From Syntrophaceae bacterium (lineage in GTDB: Bacteria; Desulfobacterota; SM23-61), in contig PMCE01000563.1 in NCBI GenBank assembly GCA_003154025.1, forward strand, positions 1 to 14,539: 14,539 nt of DNA, in the 5' to 3' direction. Positions 1-5,648 of the stretch are shown here, one piece after another; within the stretch, counting starts at the first letter, position 1, and the number at the start of each line of letters is the position of its first letter. The position numbers and the translations under genes were made by a program. Below the pieces are notes generated by a model. It was given only the letters and a program-made list of their open reading frames with translations. It made no database searches and was not told where the DNA came from.

Positions 1-1182
1 GCGCTTGGGCGCGTGCTGGCAGCCGACATTGCCGCTCGGACGTCGCTGCCGCCGTGGGACAACTCGGCCATGGACGGCTACGCGGTCCGGTGGAAGGATA
101 TCCAGGGAGCCTCCCGGATGAATCCAGCGGTTCTGAAGGTCCTCGGGGATCTGCCCGCAGGGAGAGTTTTCAAGGGGCAAGGAGGTCCCGGCGAAGCGGT
201 CCGGATCATGACCGGGGCTCCGATTCCTGAGGGATTCGACACCGTGGTTCAGGTGGAGGATACGGAGAAAGACGGGGACCGGGTAAGAGTTTTCGGGCCT
301 CTGGAAAAAGGAAAAAACATTCGCTTCTCTGGGGAAGACGTGAAAGCGGGGGAGAAGGTCATGGAAGCGGGAGACCTTCTCCGCCCCGCTCATGTCGGCA
401 TGTTGGCCTCCCTGCAGAGGTCCATGGTCTCCGTGTACCAGCAACCCCGGGTGGCCATTCTATCCACCGGCGACGAGCTCTTGGAGATCGATGAACCTTG
501 GGAAGAGGGGAAGATTGTTAACAGCAACAGCTACTCCCTGGCTTCTCTGGTGGCGGAATCGGGGGGAATCCCCCTGCAGCTGGGTATCGCCAAGGACCGT
601 CTGGAGGAGCTTTCGGAGAGGATCCAGCAAGGTCTGGTGGCGGATCTGCTGGTGACCTCTGGAGGGGTTTCCGTTGGGGATTATGACTTTGTCAAAAGGA
701 TGCTGAGCGAGCTGGGCCAGATGAACTTCTGGAAAGTGGCCATGCGCCCCGGGCAACCTTTGGCTTTCGGCAGGATCTCAGGAAAACCTCTCTTTGGCCT
801 TCCGGGAAACCCCGTCTCTTCCATGGTTTCCTTCGAGCAGTTCGTCCGGCCTTCGATTCTCAAGATGTCCGGGCATAAGAACCTCTTCCGCCCCACTCTC
901 CAGGCGGTCTTGCGGGAAGACGTCCACAAAAAGGCCGGTCTGGTTCATTTCATCCGCTGCCGGCTGCTTCCTGAAAAGGGAAAGGTCTATGCAACGGCCA
1001 CAGGAGAGCAGGGTTCGGGGATTCTATCTTCCATGGTAAAGGCCCAAGGACTGATTGTCCTCCCCCGGGAGCAGACCTTGGCCCGCGCCGGGGAAGAAGT
1101 CCGGGTTATCATCCTCGACCCTCTTTCTTCCATCCTGCCAATCCAGCCTTTCTCCCCTGATCGTGGGTTCAAAGAAATATGA
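1..1182 (+). CDS. moeA: Molybdopterin molybdenumtransferase MoeA (5' end cut off)
   Basis: MoeA inserts molybdenum into adenylylated molybdopterin, the last step of molybdenum cofactor synthesis in the cytoplasm. The reading frame is open from base 1: the first residues read ALGRVLAADIAA, the usual MoeA N-terminal segment, so the GTG at 13 is an internal valine and perhaps 10-20 residues lie outside the window. Recognisable MoeA segments follow in order: PPWDNSAMDGYAVR near residues 17-30, MTGAPIPEG near 71, STGDEL near 155 (start of the MoCF-binding domain), TSGGVSVGDYDFVK near 219, and MRPGQPLAFG with GLPGNPVSS near 248-275. The C-terminal beta domain ends at 1182. It has no functional link to the ribosomal operon downstream and is separated from it by 168 bases with a separate promoter. 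Family assignment is secure; whether it is MoeA or a close paralogue cannot be told from one copy. Confidence 0.93.
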   Translation, partial: ALGRVLAADIAARTSLPPWDNSAMDGYAVRWKDIQGASRMNPAVLKVLGDLPAGRVFKGQGGPGEAVRIMTGAPIPEGFDTVVQVEDTEKDGDRVRVFGPLEKGKNIRFSGEDVKAGEKVMEAGDLLRPAHVGMLASLQRSMVSVYQQPRVAILSTGDELLEIDEPWEEGKIVNSNSYSLASLVAESGGIPLQLGIAKDRLEELSERIQQGLVADLLVTSGGVSVGDYDFVKRMLSELGQMNFWKVAMRPGQPLAFGRISGKPLFGLPGNPVSSMVSFEQFVRPSILKMSGHKNLFRPTLQAVLREDVHKKAGLVHFIRCRLLPEKGKVYATATGEQGSGILSSMVKAQGLIVLPREQTLARAGEEVRVIILDPLSSILPIQPFSPDRGFKEI

Positions 1183-1255
1183 ATCCTCGCGTGTGAACCC
1201 CAGAACCCTGGAATGCCTGAACTTATTTCAGACTCTTCCGAGAAGAAAAAAACGG

Positions 1256-1284
1256 TTGCTCTATTTACTGCCTTGAGGTATAAA
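1256..1284 (+). promoter_or_regulatory. Candidate sigma-70-type promoter of the rpsF operon
   Basis: TTGCTC (1256-1261, 4/6 to the -35 consensus) is followed after exactly 17 bases by TATAAA (1279-1284, 5/6 to the -10 consensus). This lies between the moeA stop and the rpsF start and would give a leader of about 60 bases. It is the best-spaced pair in this 168-base gap. Inferred by eye from hexamers and spacing. Confidence 0.6.
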
Positions 1285-1295
1285 TATTCATTACT

Positions 1296-1321
1296 CCTTG
1301 CTCTCTCGCCGTGAGCGAAGG
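1296..1321 (+). promoter_or_regulatory. Possible S6:S18 autoregulatory leader hairpin
   Basis: CCTTGCTC (1296-1303) pairs with GAGC-G-AAGG (1313-1321), giving an 8-bp stem with a single bulged G and a nine-base loop TCTCGCCGT that contains CCG. In many bacteria the S6:S18 complex binds a hairpin with a conserved CCG in the rpsF leader and represses its own operon. Here the hairpin sits in the right place, between the predicted transcription start and the rpsF ribosome binding site (1336-1343). I match only position, a stem and the CCG, not the full covariance model, so the call is tentative. An alternative short stem TCGC/GCGA uses the same bases. Confidence 0.4.
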
Positions 1322-1350
1322 GCTATCGAACCCATGAGGAGGACTTCGAT

Positions 1351-1776
1351 TTGAGACGCTACGAGACTATCTTCATCACTCACCCCGAGGTATCCGAAGA
1401 AGAGCTTTCGGAACTTCAAGGAAAAATCACCTCGATCCTGGCCAGTTATAAAGGCGAGCTCATCAAGCTTGACGACTGGGGCGCTCGAAAACTGACCTAC
1501 GAGATCCGCAAGAATTCCCGGGGCCGCTTTTTTCTCATGGATTATGCCGCCGGAACGGACCTGATCCGGGAGCTGGAAAGAAATCTGCGCCTCCATGACC
1601 GGGTGCTGCGATTTCAGACCGTGAAGATCGACGACCAGCTCACTCCCGATTCCCTCAAAGCCCTCAAAGAAGCGGTAGGGGCCGAAAAGGTAAAAGCCCC
1701 CCCCGAACGGATTGAGCCCCCGGTGGCGGTTAAAGGCCCTGCAGAGACTCCAAAAGAAGGGGGTGAGAAAGAATGA
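1351..1776 (+). CDS. rpsF: 30S ribosomal protein S6
   Basis: S6 is a small-subunit protein that binds 16S rRNA together with S18 in the platform. The N-terminus [18 protein letters not shown] and the segments [13 protein letters not shown] and GRFFLMDYA are typical of S6. The 141 residues include a Pro/Glu/Lys-rich tail from about residue 110 beyond the compact fold of roughly 95 residues; such tails are common and variable. The start is TTG at 1351, chosen because GAGGAGGA (1336-1343) lies seven bases upstream and translation from it begins exactly at the family N-terminus. An ATG at 1334 is in another frame and reaches a stop after six codons. The stop overlaps the rpsR start as ATGA, so S6 and S18, which act as a heterodimer, are translationally coupled. 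Confidence 0.96.
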   Translation: MRRYETIFITHPEVSEEELSELQGKITSILASYKGELIKLDDWGARKLTYEIRKNSRGRFFLMDYAAGTDLIRELERNLRLHDRVLRFQTVKIDDQLTPDSLKALKEAVGAEKVKAPPERIEPPVAVKGPAETPKEGGEKE

Positions 1777-2018
1777 AACCCGCTCCCCGGAGGAAACGTC
1801 CCTTCCAGCGGCGCAAAGTCTGTGTCTTCTGCGCCGACAGCAGCATAAAGATCGATTACAAAGATACGAAGACGCTCAGCCACTTCATCACCGAACGGGG
1901 AAAGATCCTTCCCCGCAGGATCTCCGGAAATTGCGCCAAGCACCAGAGAGAACTGACCGCGGCCATTAAAAGAGCGAGGAACATTGCCCTTATGCCGTTT
2001 TCAGTGCTCAGCACGTAA
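1773..2018 (+). CDS. rpsR: 30S ribosomal protein S18, zinc-ligand (C+) form
   Basis: S18 is a basic 81-residue protein of the 30S platform, partner of S6. It starts at ATG 1773, overlapping the rpsF stop by four bases. The conserved core [19 protein letters not shown] (about residues 27-45) and the [17 protein letters not shown] block identify it. C17 and C20 form a CxxC and C54/H57 a CxxH, which together would make a four-ligand zinc site, the C+ form of S18; many bacteria have lost these ligands. Length and position between rpsF and rplI are normal. Zinc binding is inferred from the ligand pattern only. Confidence 0.96.
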   Translation: MKPAPRRKRPFQRRKVCVFCADSSIKIDYKDTKTLSHFITERGKILPRRISGNCAKHQRELTAAIKRARNIALMPFSVLST

Positions 2019-2052
2019 CCGGGCAAAGATCCTTGTCCTTAGCCTTTCTCTT

Positions 2053-2079
2053 CTTGCGGGTCTCTCAGAGACCCGCAAG
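2053..2079 (+). repeat. Perfect intercistronic stem-loop between rpsR and rplI
   Basis: The arms CTTGCGGGTCTC (2053-2064) and GAGACCCGCAAG (2068-2079) are exact reverse complements over 12 bp, closed by a three-base TCA loop. It sits 34 bases after the rpsR stop and 60 bases before the rplI start. No T-tract follows on either strand, so it is not a standard intrinsic terminator. It could protect mRNA ends, mark an RNase cleavage site, or set the ratio of S18 to L9 and DnaB. The structure is seen directly; the role is inferred. Confidence 0.75.
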
Positions 2080-2139
2080 CTCAGGCGGCGAAAATACCCT
2101 CTGCCCCATATAGTCACCTTAAAATCGTTGGAGGCTCGC

Positions 2140-2607
2140 ATGAAAGTGATCCTGATTGAAAACGTCCCTTCTCTGGGAAAGGCCGGGGATATCGTCCTGG
2201 TCGCGGAAGGGTACGGCCGAAATTTTCTCATCCCGAAAAAAGTAGCCCTGGAGGCCACTCCGGCCAACCTCCGCCACCTGGACCAACAGAAGGAGACTTT
2301 TCTCCAAAGGGCGACCAAGGAGAAGCAGACCTCCGAGGCGCTGGCCGCTCGGATTGAACAGGTCTCCTGTACCCTGTCCCGTCCCGCGGGCGAGAGCGAG
2401 AAGCTCTTCGGCTCCGTCACCGCCCAGGACTTGCAGAAATATCTCCAAGAACAAGGAATTTCGCTGGACCGCCGTAAAATTCATATGCCCAGTCCCATCA
2501 AAACACTCGGCAGCTACACCGTGTCCCTGAAGCTTCACCCGGAAGTAACCGCCCAAATGAAGATCACTGTAGTGGCCGCCTCTCCTGCTGAGAAGGAAAA
2601 AGCGTAA
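2140..2607 (+). CDS. rplI: 50S ribosomal protein L9
   Basis: L9 is an elongated large-subunit protein near the L1 stalk that helps maintain reading frame. The 155-residue product begins MKVILIENVPSLGKAGDIV and has the N-domain motif VAEGYGRNFLIPKK (about residues 22-35) that contacts 23S rRNA. A long charged helix rich in K/E/Q follows at roughly residues 42-75, then the C-terminal domain with KLFGSVTAQD and DRRKIHMPSPIKTLGSY. The reading frame is open upstream to 1984, but ATG 2140 matches the family N-terminus and has GGAGG at 2130-2134. The usual length is about 149 residues. It lies between rpsR and dnaB, the common rplI-dnaB pairing. Confidence 0.96.
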   Translation: MKVILIENVPSLGKAGDIVLVAEGYGRNFLIPKKVALEATPANLRHLDQQKETFLQRATKEKQTSEALAARIEQVSCTLSRPAGESEKLFGSVTAQDLQKYLQEQGISLDRRKIHMPSPIKTLGSYTVSLKLHPEVTAQMKITVVAASPAEKEKA

Positions 2608-2626
2608 GGCCCCTTTTCGATGGGGG

Positions 2627-3985
2627 ATGGGAAAAGACATGGACTTGCTGGCGCAGCGCCTTCCTCCGCAGAATCTGGAAGCAGAGGTCTCCGTCTTGGG
2701 AGGGGTTCTCCTCGATAATGAGGCCTTGAGCCGGGCCCTGGAGGTGATCAAGGAAGGGGATTTTTACCGCGAGTCCCACCGGAAGATTTTCTCCGCCATT
2801 CTAGACCTCTATGAAAAGAGCGAGCCCGTCGACCTGATTACCCTGGCGGAAGCGCTTAAAAAACGCGAAGTCCTCGAAGAAATCGGCGGAATCGAGTATC
2901 TCAACTCTCTGGTCAACAGCGTTCCCACCGCCGCCAATATCTCCTATTACGCCAAAATCGTTAAAGAGAAGGCCATCCTGCGGAAACTCATCAACCGGGC
3001 GACGGACATCGTCAGCCAGGTCTATGGATCACCCGGGAGCGTGGACGATTTCCTGGACCATGCCGAGCGTTCCATCTTCGAAATCTCCGAGGATCGGGTC
3101 CGCCCTTCCTTCTATTCCCTAAAGGAAATCATCAAATCCAGCTTTAAGACCATTGAGCAACTTTACGAGAAGCGGCAACTCATTACCGGAGTGGGCACAG
3201 GTTTCACCAAGCTGGATGAATTGACCTCCGGACTCCAGGCCTCCGACCTGATCATCGTGGCCGGACGGCCGTCCATGGGAAAGACGGCCTTCGCCCTGAA
3301 TGTCGCCACCCATGCCGCCGTGGAGGGCGGCATCTCCGCGGCCATTTTCTCCCTGGAGATGGCCAAGGAGCAGCTGGCCCTTCGAATGCTCTGCTCCGAG
3401 GCCAAAGTGGATGCCCACCGCCTGCGAGGCGGATTTCTAAGCGAATCCGACTGGCCCAAGCTCACCCGCGCCGCCGGATCTCTCTCGGAAGCCCCCGTCT
3501 TCATCGATGACACTCCAGGAATCAGCGCCCTGGAGATGCGCGCTAAATCCCGGCGGCTGAAGGCGGAACATAACCTGGGCTTGGTGGTTGTCGACTATCT
3601 TCAACTGATGCGCGGTCGGGCCGACTCTGATACGCGGGAACAGGAGATTTCCGACATCTCCCGTTCGCTGAAAGCCCTGGCCAAGGAACTCCGTATTCCA
3701 GTGATCGCCCTGTCACAGCTCAACCGTCGGGTGGAGGAGAGGGGCGATAAGCGTCCGCAACTGGCCGACCTGAGGGAGTCAGGAGCCATTGAGCAGGATG
3801 CCGACGTCATCATCTTCCTATACCGGGATGATGTCTACAACAAATCGGAAGACAACCCCAACAAAGGGAAAGCGGAAATCATCATCGGTAAACAGAGAAA
3901 TGGCCCAACCGGCCAGTTCGAATTGGCTTTTCTGGACAAGTTCACCTGCTTCGAGAACCTCACCTACCAACAGGAAGGAGGATAA
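2627..3985 (+). CDS. dnaB: Replicative DNA helicase DnaB
   Basis: DnaB is the hexameric 5'-to-3' helicase that unwinds the fork and recruits primase. The N-terminal domain begins with the family motif RLPPQNLEAEVSVLGG (about residues 11-26). A linker follows, then the RecA-like domain: GVGTGFTKLDELTSGLQ, Walker A GRPSMGKT at 213-220, Walker B LVVVDYLQLM at 319-328, and ALSQLNRRVEERGDKRP with DLRESGAIEQDAD near the end. At 452 residues it has the normal length and I see no intein. The start is uncertain between ATG 2627 and ATG 2639; the G-rich stretch at 2622-2627 would serve the second better, and both give a normal N-terminus. It starts 19 bases after rplI, so the ribosomal promoter probably drives it, and it ends 105 bases before dnaA. 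Confidence 0.96.
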   Translation: MGKDMDLLAQRLPPQNLEAEVSVLGGVLLDNEALSRALEVIKEGDFYRESHRKIFSAILDLYEKSEPVDLITLAEALKKREVLEEIGGIEYLNSLVNSVPTAANISYYAKIVKEKAILRKLINRATDIVSQVYGSPGSVDDFLDHAERSIFEISEDRVRPSFYSLKEIIKSSFKTIEQLYEKRQLITGVGTGFTKLDELTSGLQASDLIIVAGRPSMGKTAFALNVATHAAVEGGISAAIFSLEMAKEQLALRMLCSEAKVDAHRLRGGFLSESDWPKLTRAAGSLSEAPVFIDDTPGISALEMRAKSRRLKAEHNLGLVVVDYLQLMRGRADSDTREQEISDISRSLKALAKELRIPVIALSQLNRRVEERGDKRPQLADLRESGAIEQDADVIIFLYRDDVYNKSEDNPNKGKAEIIIGKQRNGPTGQFELAFLDKFTCFENLTYQQEGG

Positions 3986-4020
3986 TATCTTAATTATATG
4001 AAATCTTTATGTTTATTGAT

Positions 4021-4052
4021 TTATTCACAGATGTTTATAAGTATGTGAATAA
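4021..4052 (+). promoter_or_regulatory. Pair of inverted DnaA boxes upstream of dnaA
   Basis: TTATTCACA (4021-4029) and TGTGAATAA (4044-4052) are exact inverted copies of one DnaA-box variant, differing from TTATCCACA at a single base. They are separated by 14 bases and the match extends to 10 bp (4020-4029, 4044-4053). They lie in the 105-base AT-rich gap between dnaB and dnaA, where DnaA commonly represses its own gene. A weak promoter reading, TTCACA (4024-4029), 18 bases, AATAAA (4048-4053), would be buried in the two boxes. The dnaA ribosome binding site GAGGG is at 4079-4083. The boxes are seen; autoregulation is inferred. Confidence 0.7.
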
Positions 4053-4090
4053 AATCATACCTGGGGATTCGTTTTTTTGAGGGCAAGGCC

Positions 4091-5425
4091 ATGAAAGAAA
4101 TATGGAATAAAGTCTTATCCGATGTTGGGGAAAAGATCAGCCAGAAGGCCTACGATATCTGGTTGAAACCGTTGAATCTGATCACTTTGAGTGAAAATCA
4201 GGTTGAATTGGAGGTTCCCAATAAGTTTTTCAAGGATTGGATCTCGGAGAACTACCAGAATTTGATTCGGGAATCCCTCCTTCATCTCACCAATCAGCAT
4301 TACACGATCCACTTCCTGCTTAAAGAGACTGCTGAAGAGAAGGTGGAAAAGCCGAAGGGGACTGAGCGAATCCCTATTTCCCGTCCGGTGAGGCATACCA
4401 TCAAAGAAAACGGCCTGAACCCCAACTACACCTTTGATGCCTACGTGGTGGGGTCGTGTAATCAATTTGCCCATGCCGCCGCCCTGGCGGTTGCCAATCT
4501 GCCGGCCAAGAATTACAATCCCCTCTTCATCTATGGAGGTGTGGGCCTGGGAAAAACCCACCTGATCAACTCCATCGGAAACCAGATTCTGGATAATGAC
4601 CCATCTGCCAATATCTGTTATACCACTTCAGAAAAATTCACCAACGAATTGATAAACTGTCTTCGTTACGAGAAGATGACCGACTTTCGTAATAAATACC
4701 GGAATAAGGATGTTCTCTTATTGGATGATGTTCAGTTTTTGGGGGGCAAGGAGAGAACCCAGGAGGAATTCTTCCACACCTTCAACTCCCTCTATGAATC
4801 ACACCGCCAAATCATAATCACCAGCGACAAACTTCCCAAAGAAATCCCTGGCCTGGAAGAACGGCTTCGCTCGCGCATCAGCTGGGGTCTGATTGCCGAC
4901 ATTCAACCGCCGGATATTGAAACCAAGGTGGCAATTCTTTGCAAGAAAGCGGAACTATTTAATATTTCCTTATCTAACGAGGTAGGGCTCTTTATGGCCT
5001 CTCATCTCGGAACCAACGTCCGCGAGTTGGAAGGGGCCTTGACGCGGCTCCGGGCTTATTCTTCCTTGACGGGAAGCGAAATAACCGCCGCCATGGCCAA
5101 AGAGACGTTGAAGGATATGCTGAACGATCGTCAGAAGATGATCAGCATCGACAACATTCAGAAAAATGTCGCTTCTTTTTACAACGTTTCCGTATCTGAC
5201 CTGAAATCTCCAAAAAAACTGAAAATCTATGCCCTTCCCCGGCAGATTGCCATGTTTCTCTGTCGAACCATGACCAAATCATCCTTTCCGGAAATTGGAG
5301 AAAAATTCGGGGGTAAGGATCATTCCACAGTCATTTACGCGGTACGTCAGATCGAAAAGAGGCTGAATGAAGATCGGGATCTGAAGAACACCGTCGAAAC
5401 TCTGAAGAACCAACTGCAAAAGTGA
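4091..5425 (+). CDS. dnaA: Chromosomal replication initiator protein DnaA
   Basis: DnaA binds DnaA boxes at oriC, assembles as an ATP-bound filament and melts the duplex so that DnaB can be loaded. Domain I (about residues 1-80, starting MKEIWNKVLSDVGEKIS) is followed by a short charged domain II around 80-108. Domain III starts near NPNYTFDAYVVGSCNQFAHAA, with Walker A GGVGLGKTH at 149-157 and Walker B VLLLDDVQFL at 208-217; RLRSRISWGL carries the arginine-rich segment. Domain IV ends with the DnaA signature GGKDHSTVIYA around H411, the helix-turn-helix that reads the box. At 444 residues it is of normal length. ATG 4091 has GAGGG seven bases upstream. It lies between dnaB and dnaN, with inverted DnaA boxes before it and the candidate origin after it. 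Codon use is more AT-rich than in gyrA. Confidence 0.98.
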   Translation: MKEIWNKVLSDVGEKISQKAYDIWLKPLNLITLSENQVELEVPNKFFKDWISENYQNLIRESLLHLTNQHYTIHFLLKETAEEKVEKPKGTERIPISRPVRHTIKENGLNPNYTFDAYVVGSCNQFAHAAALAVANLPAKNYNPLFIYGGVGLGKTHLINSIGNQILDNDPSANICYTTSEKFTNELINCLRYEKMTDFRNKYRNKDVLLLDDVQFLGGKERTQEEFFHTFNSLYESHRQIIITSDKLPKEIPGLEERLRSRISWGLIADIQPPDIETKVAILCKKAELFNISLSNEVGLFMASHLGTNVRELEGALTRLRAYSSLTGSEITAAMAKETLKDMLNDRQKMISIDNIQKNVASFYNVSVSDLKSPKKLKIYALPRQIAMFLCRTMTKSSFPEIGEKFGGKDHSTVIYAVRQIEKRLNEDRDLKNTVETLKNQLQK

Positions 5426-5446
5426 TGGATTTTCCTGTGGGTGCAA

Positions 5447-5523
5447 TGGGGATAAATCGGATATATATTCTTCATGTTGAAAAAGCCCTTTTTCTTCCAC
5501 ATCTTTTCAATATTTTTTCCACC
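5447..5523. promoter_or_regulatory. Cluster of degenerate DnaA boxes in oriC
   Basis: Three nine-mers resemble TTATCCACA: TGGGGATAA at 5447-5455 (minus orientation, 8/9), TCTTCCACA at 5493-5501 (7/9) and TTTTCCACC at 5515-5523 (7/9). A weaker one, TGTGGGTGC at 5436-5444, matches 6/9. Low-affinity boxes beside a melting region are normal in origins, but 7/9 matches in AT-rich DNA can be chance, so only the first is well supported alone. Confidence 0.5.
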
Positions 5524-5543
5524 CCTTAAACAAATTAAACCAT

Positions 5544-5572
5544 TTGAAATTTTTCGAAAATTTTTATATAAT
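5544..5572 (+). promoter_or_regulatory. Strong sigma-70-type promoter of dnaN inside oriC
   Basis: TTGAAA (5544-5549, 5/6) and a perfect TATAAT (5567-5572) are separated by exactly 17 bases; this is the best promoter in the window. The spacer contains the palindrome TTTTCGAAAA (5551-5560). Transcription should start near 5579, about 70 bases before the dnaN start, and the transcript crosses the DnaA-trios and the AT-rich unwinding stretch. Seen directly from hexamers and spacing; activity is inferred. Confidence 0.75.
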
Positions 5573-5576
5573 CGAT

Positions 5577-5636
5577 CTGTCAACAATGCCTACTACTACT
5601 ACTAAAAATAGATTATATTATTAAGTAATAATAATA
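5577..5636 (+). promoter_or_regulatory. Basal unwinding system: DnaA box, five DnaA-trios, AT-rich DUE
   Basis: A poor DnaA box CTGTCAACA (5577-5585, 6/9) is followed by a four-base spacer ATGC and then CTACTACTACTACTA (5590-5604). On the lower strand this is five perfect 3'-GAT-5' DnaA-trios, the element DnaA uses to stretch single strands. An AT-only stretch broken only by single G residues follows (5605-5636), holding the palindrome TATTATTA-AG-TAATAATA (5616-5633). The order box, short GC-bearing spacer, trios, AT-rich DUE is that of the Bacillus subtilis origin. The repeat and order are seen directly; function follows from the known system. Confidence 0.75.
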
Positions 5637-5648
5637 GGGAGAATATGC

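Larger units (their letters stand above)
5426..5648 (+). other. Candidate chromosomal replication origin (oriC) between dnaA and dnaN
   Basis: This 223-base gap is the most AT-rich part of the window; 5521-5640 has 28 G/C in 120 bases. It holds degenerate DnaA boxes, a run of DnaA-trios, an AT-rich palindromic stretch and a near-consensus promoter, and no convincing gene. The dnaA-oriC-dnaN arrangement is a classical origin location. Support comes from the joint presence and order of these elements. The lack of any perfect TTATCCACA box is a weakness, and a second box cluster could lie upstream of dnaA. Confidence 0.8.

Noticed and set aside
2053..2079. Hairpin read as an intrinsic terminator
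   Set aside because: No T-tract follows on either strand, and rplI and dnaB downstream have no clear separate promoter.
1984..2139. 52-codon N-terminal extension of L9
   Set aside because: The frame is open, but it overlaps rpsR and the hairpin; the L9 family starts at MKVIL, with a good ribosome binding site at 2130-2134.
2610..2626. CCCC...GGGG stem in the rplI-dnaB gap
   Set aside because: Only four pairs around an eight-base loop; too weak to call a regulatory structure.
2119..2751. 210-codon open frame on the minus strand over rplI and the dnaB start
   Set aside because: It overlaps two certain genes and an intergenic ribosome binding site, and its sequence resembles no protein family.
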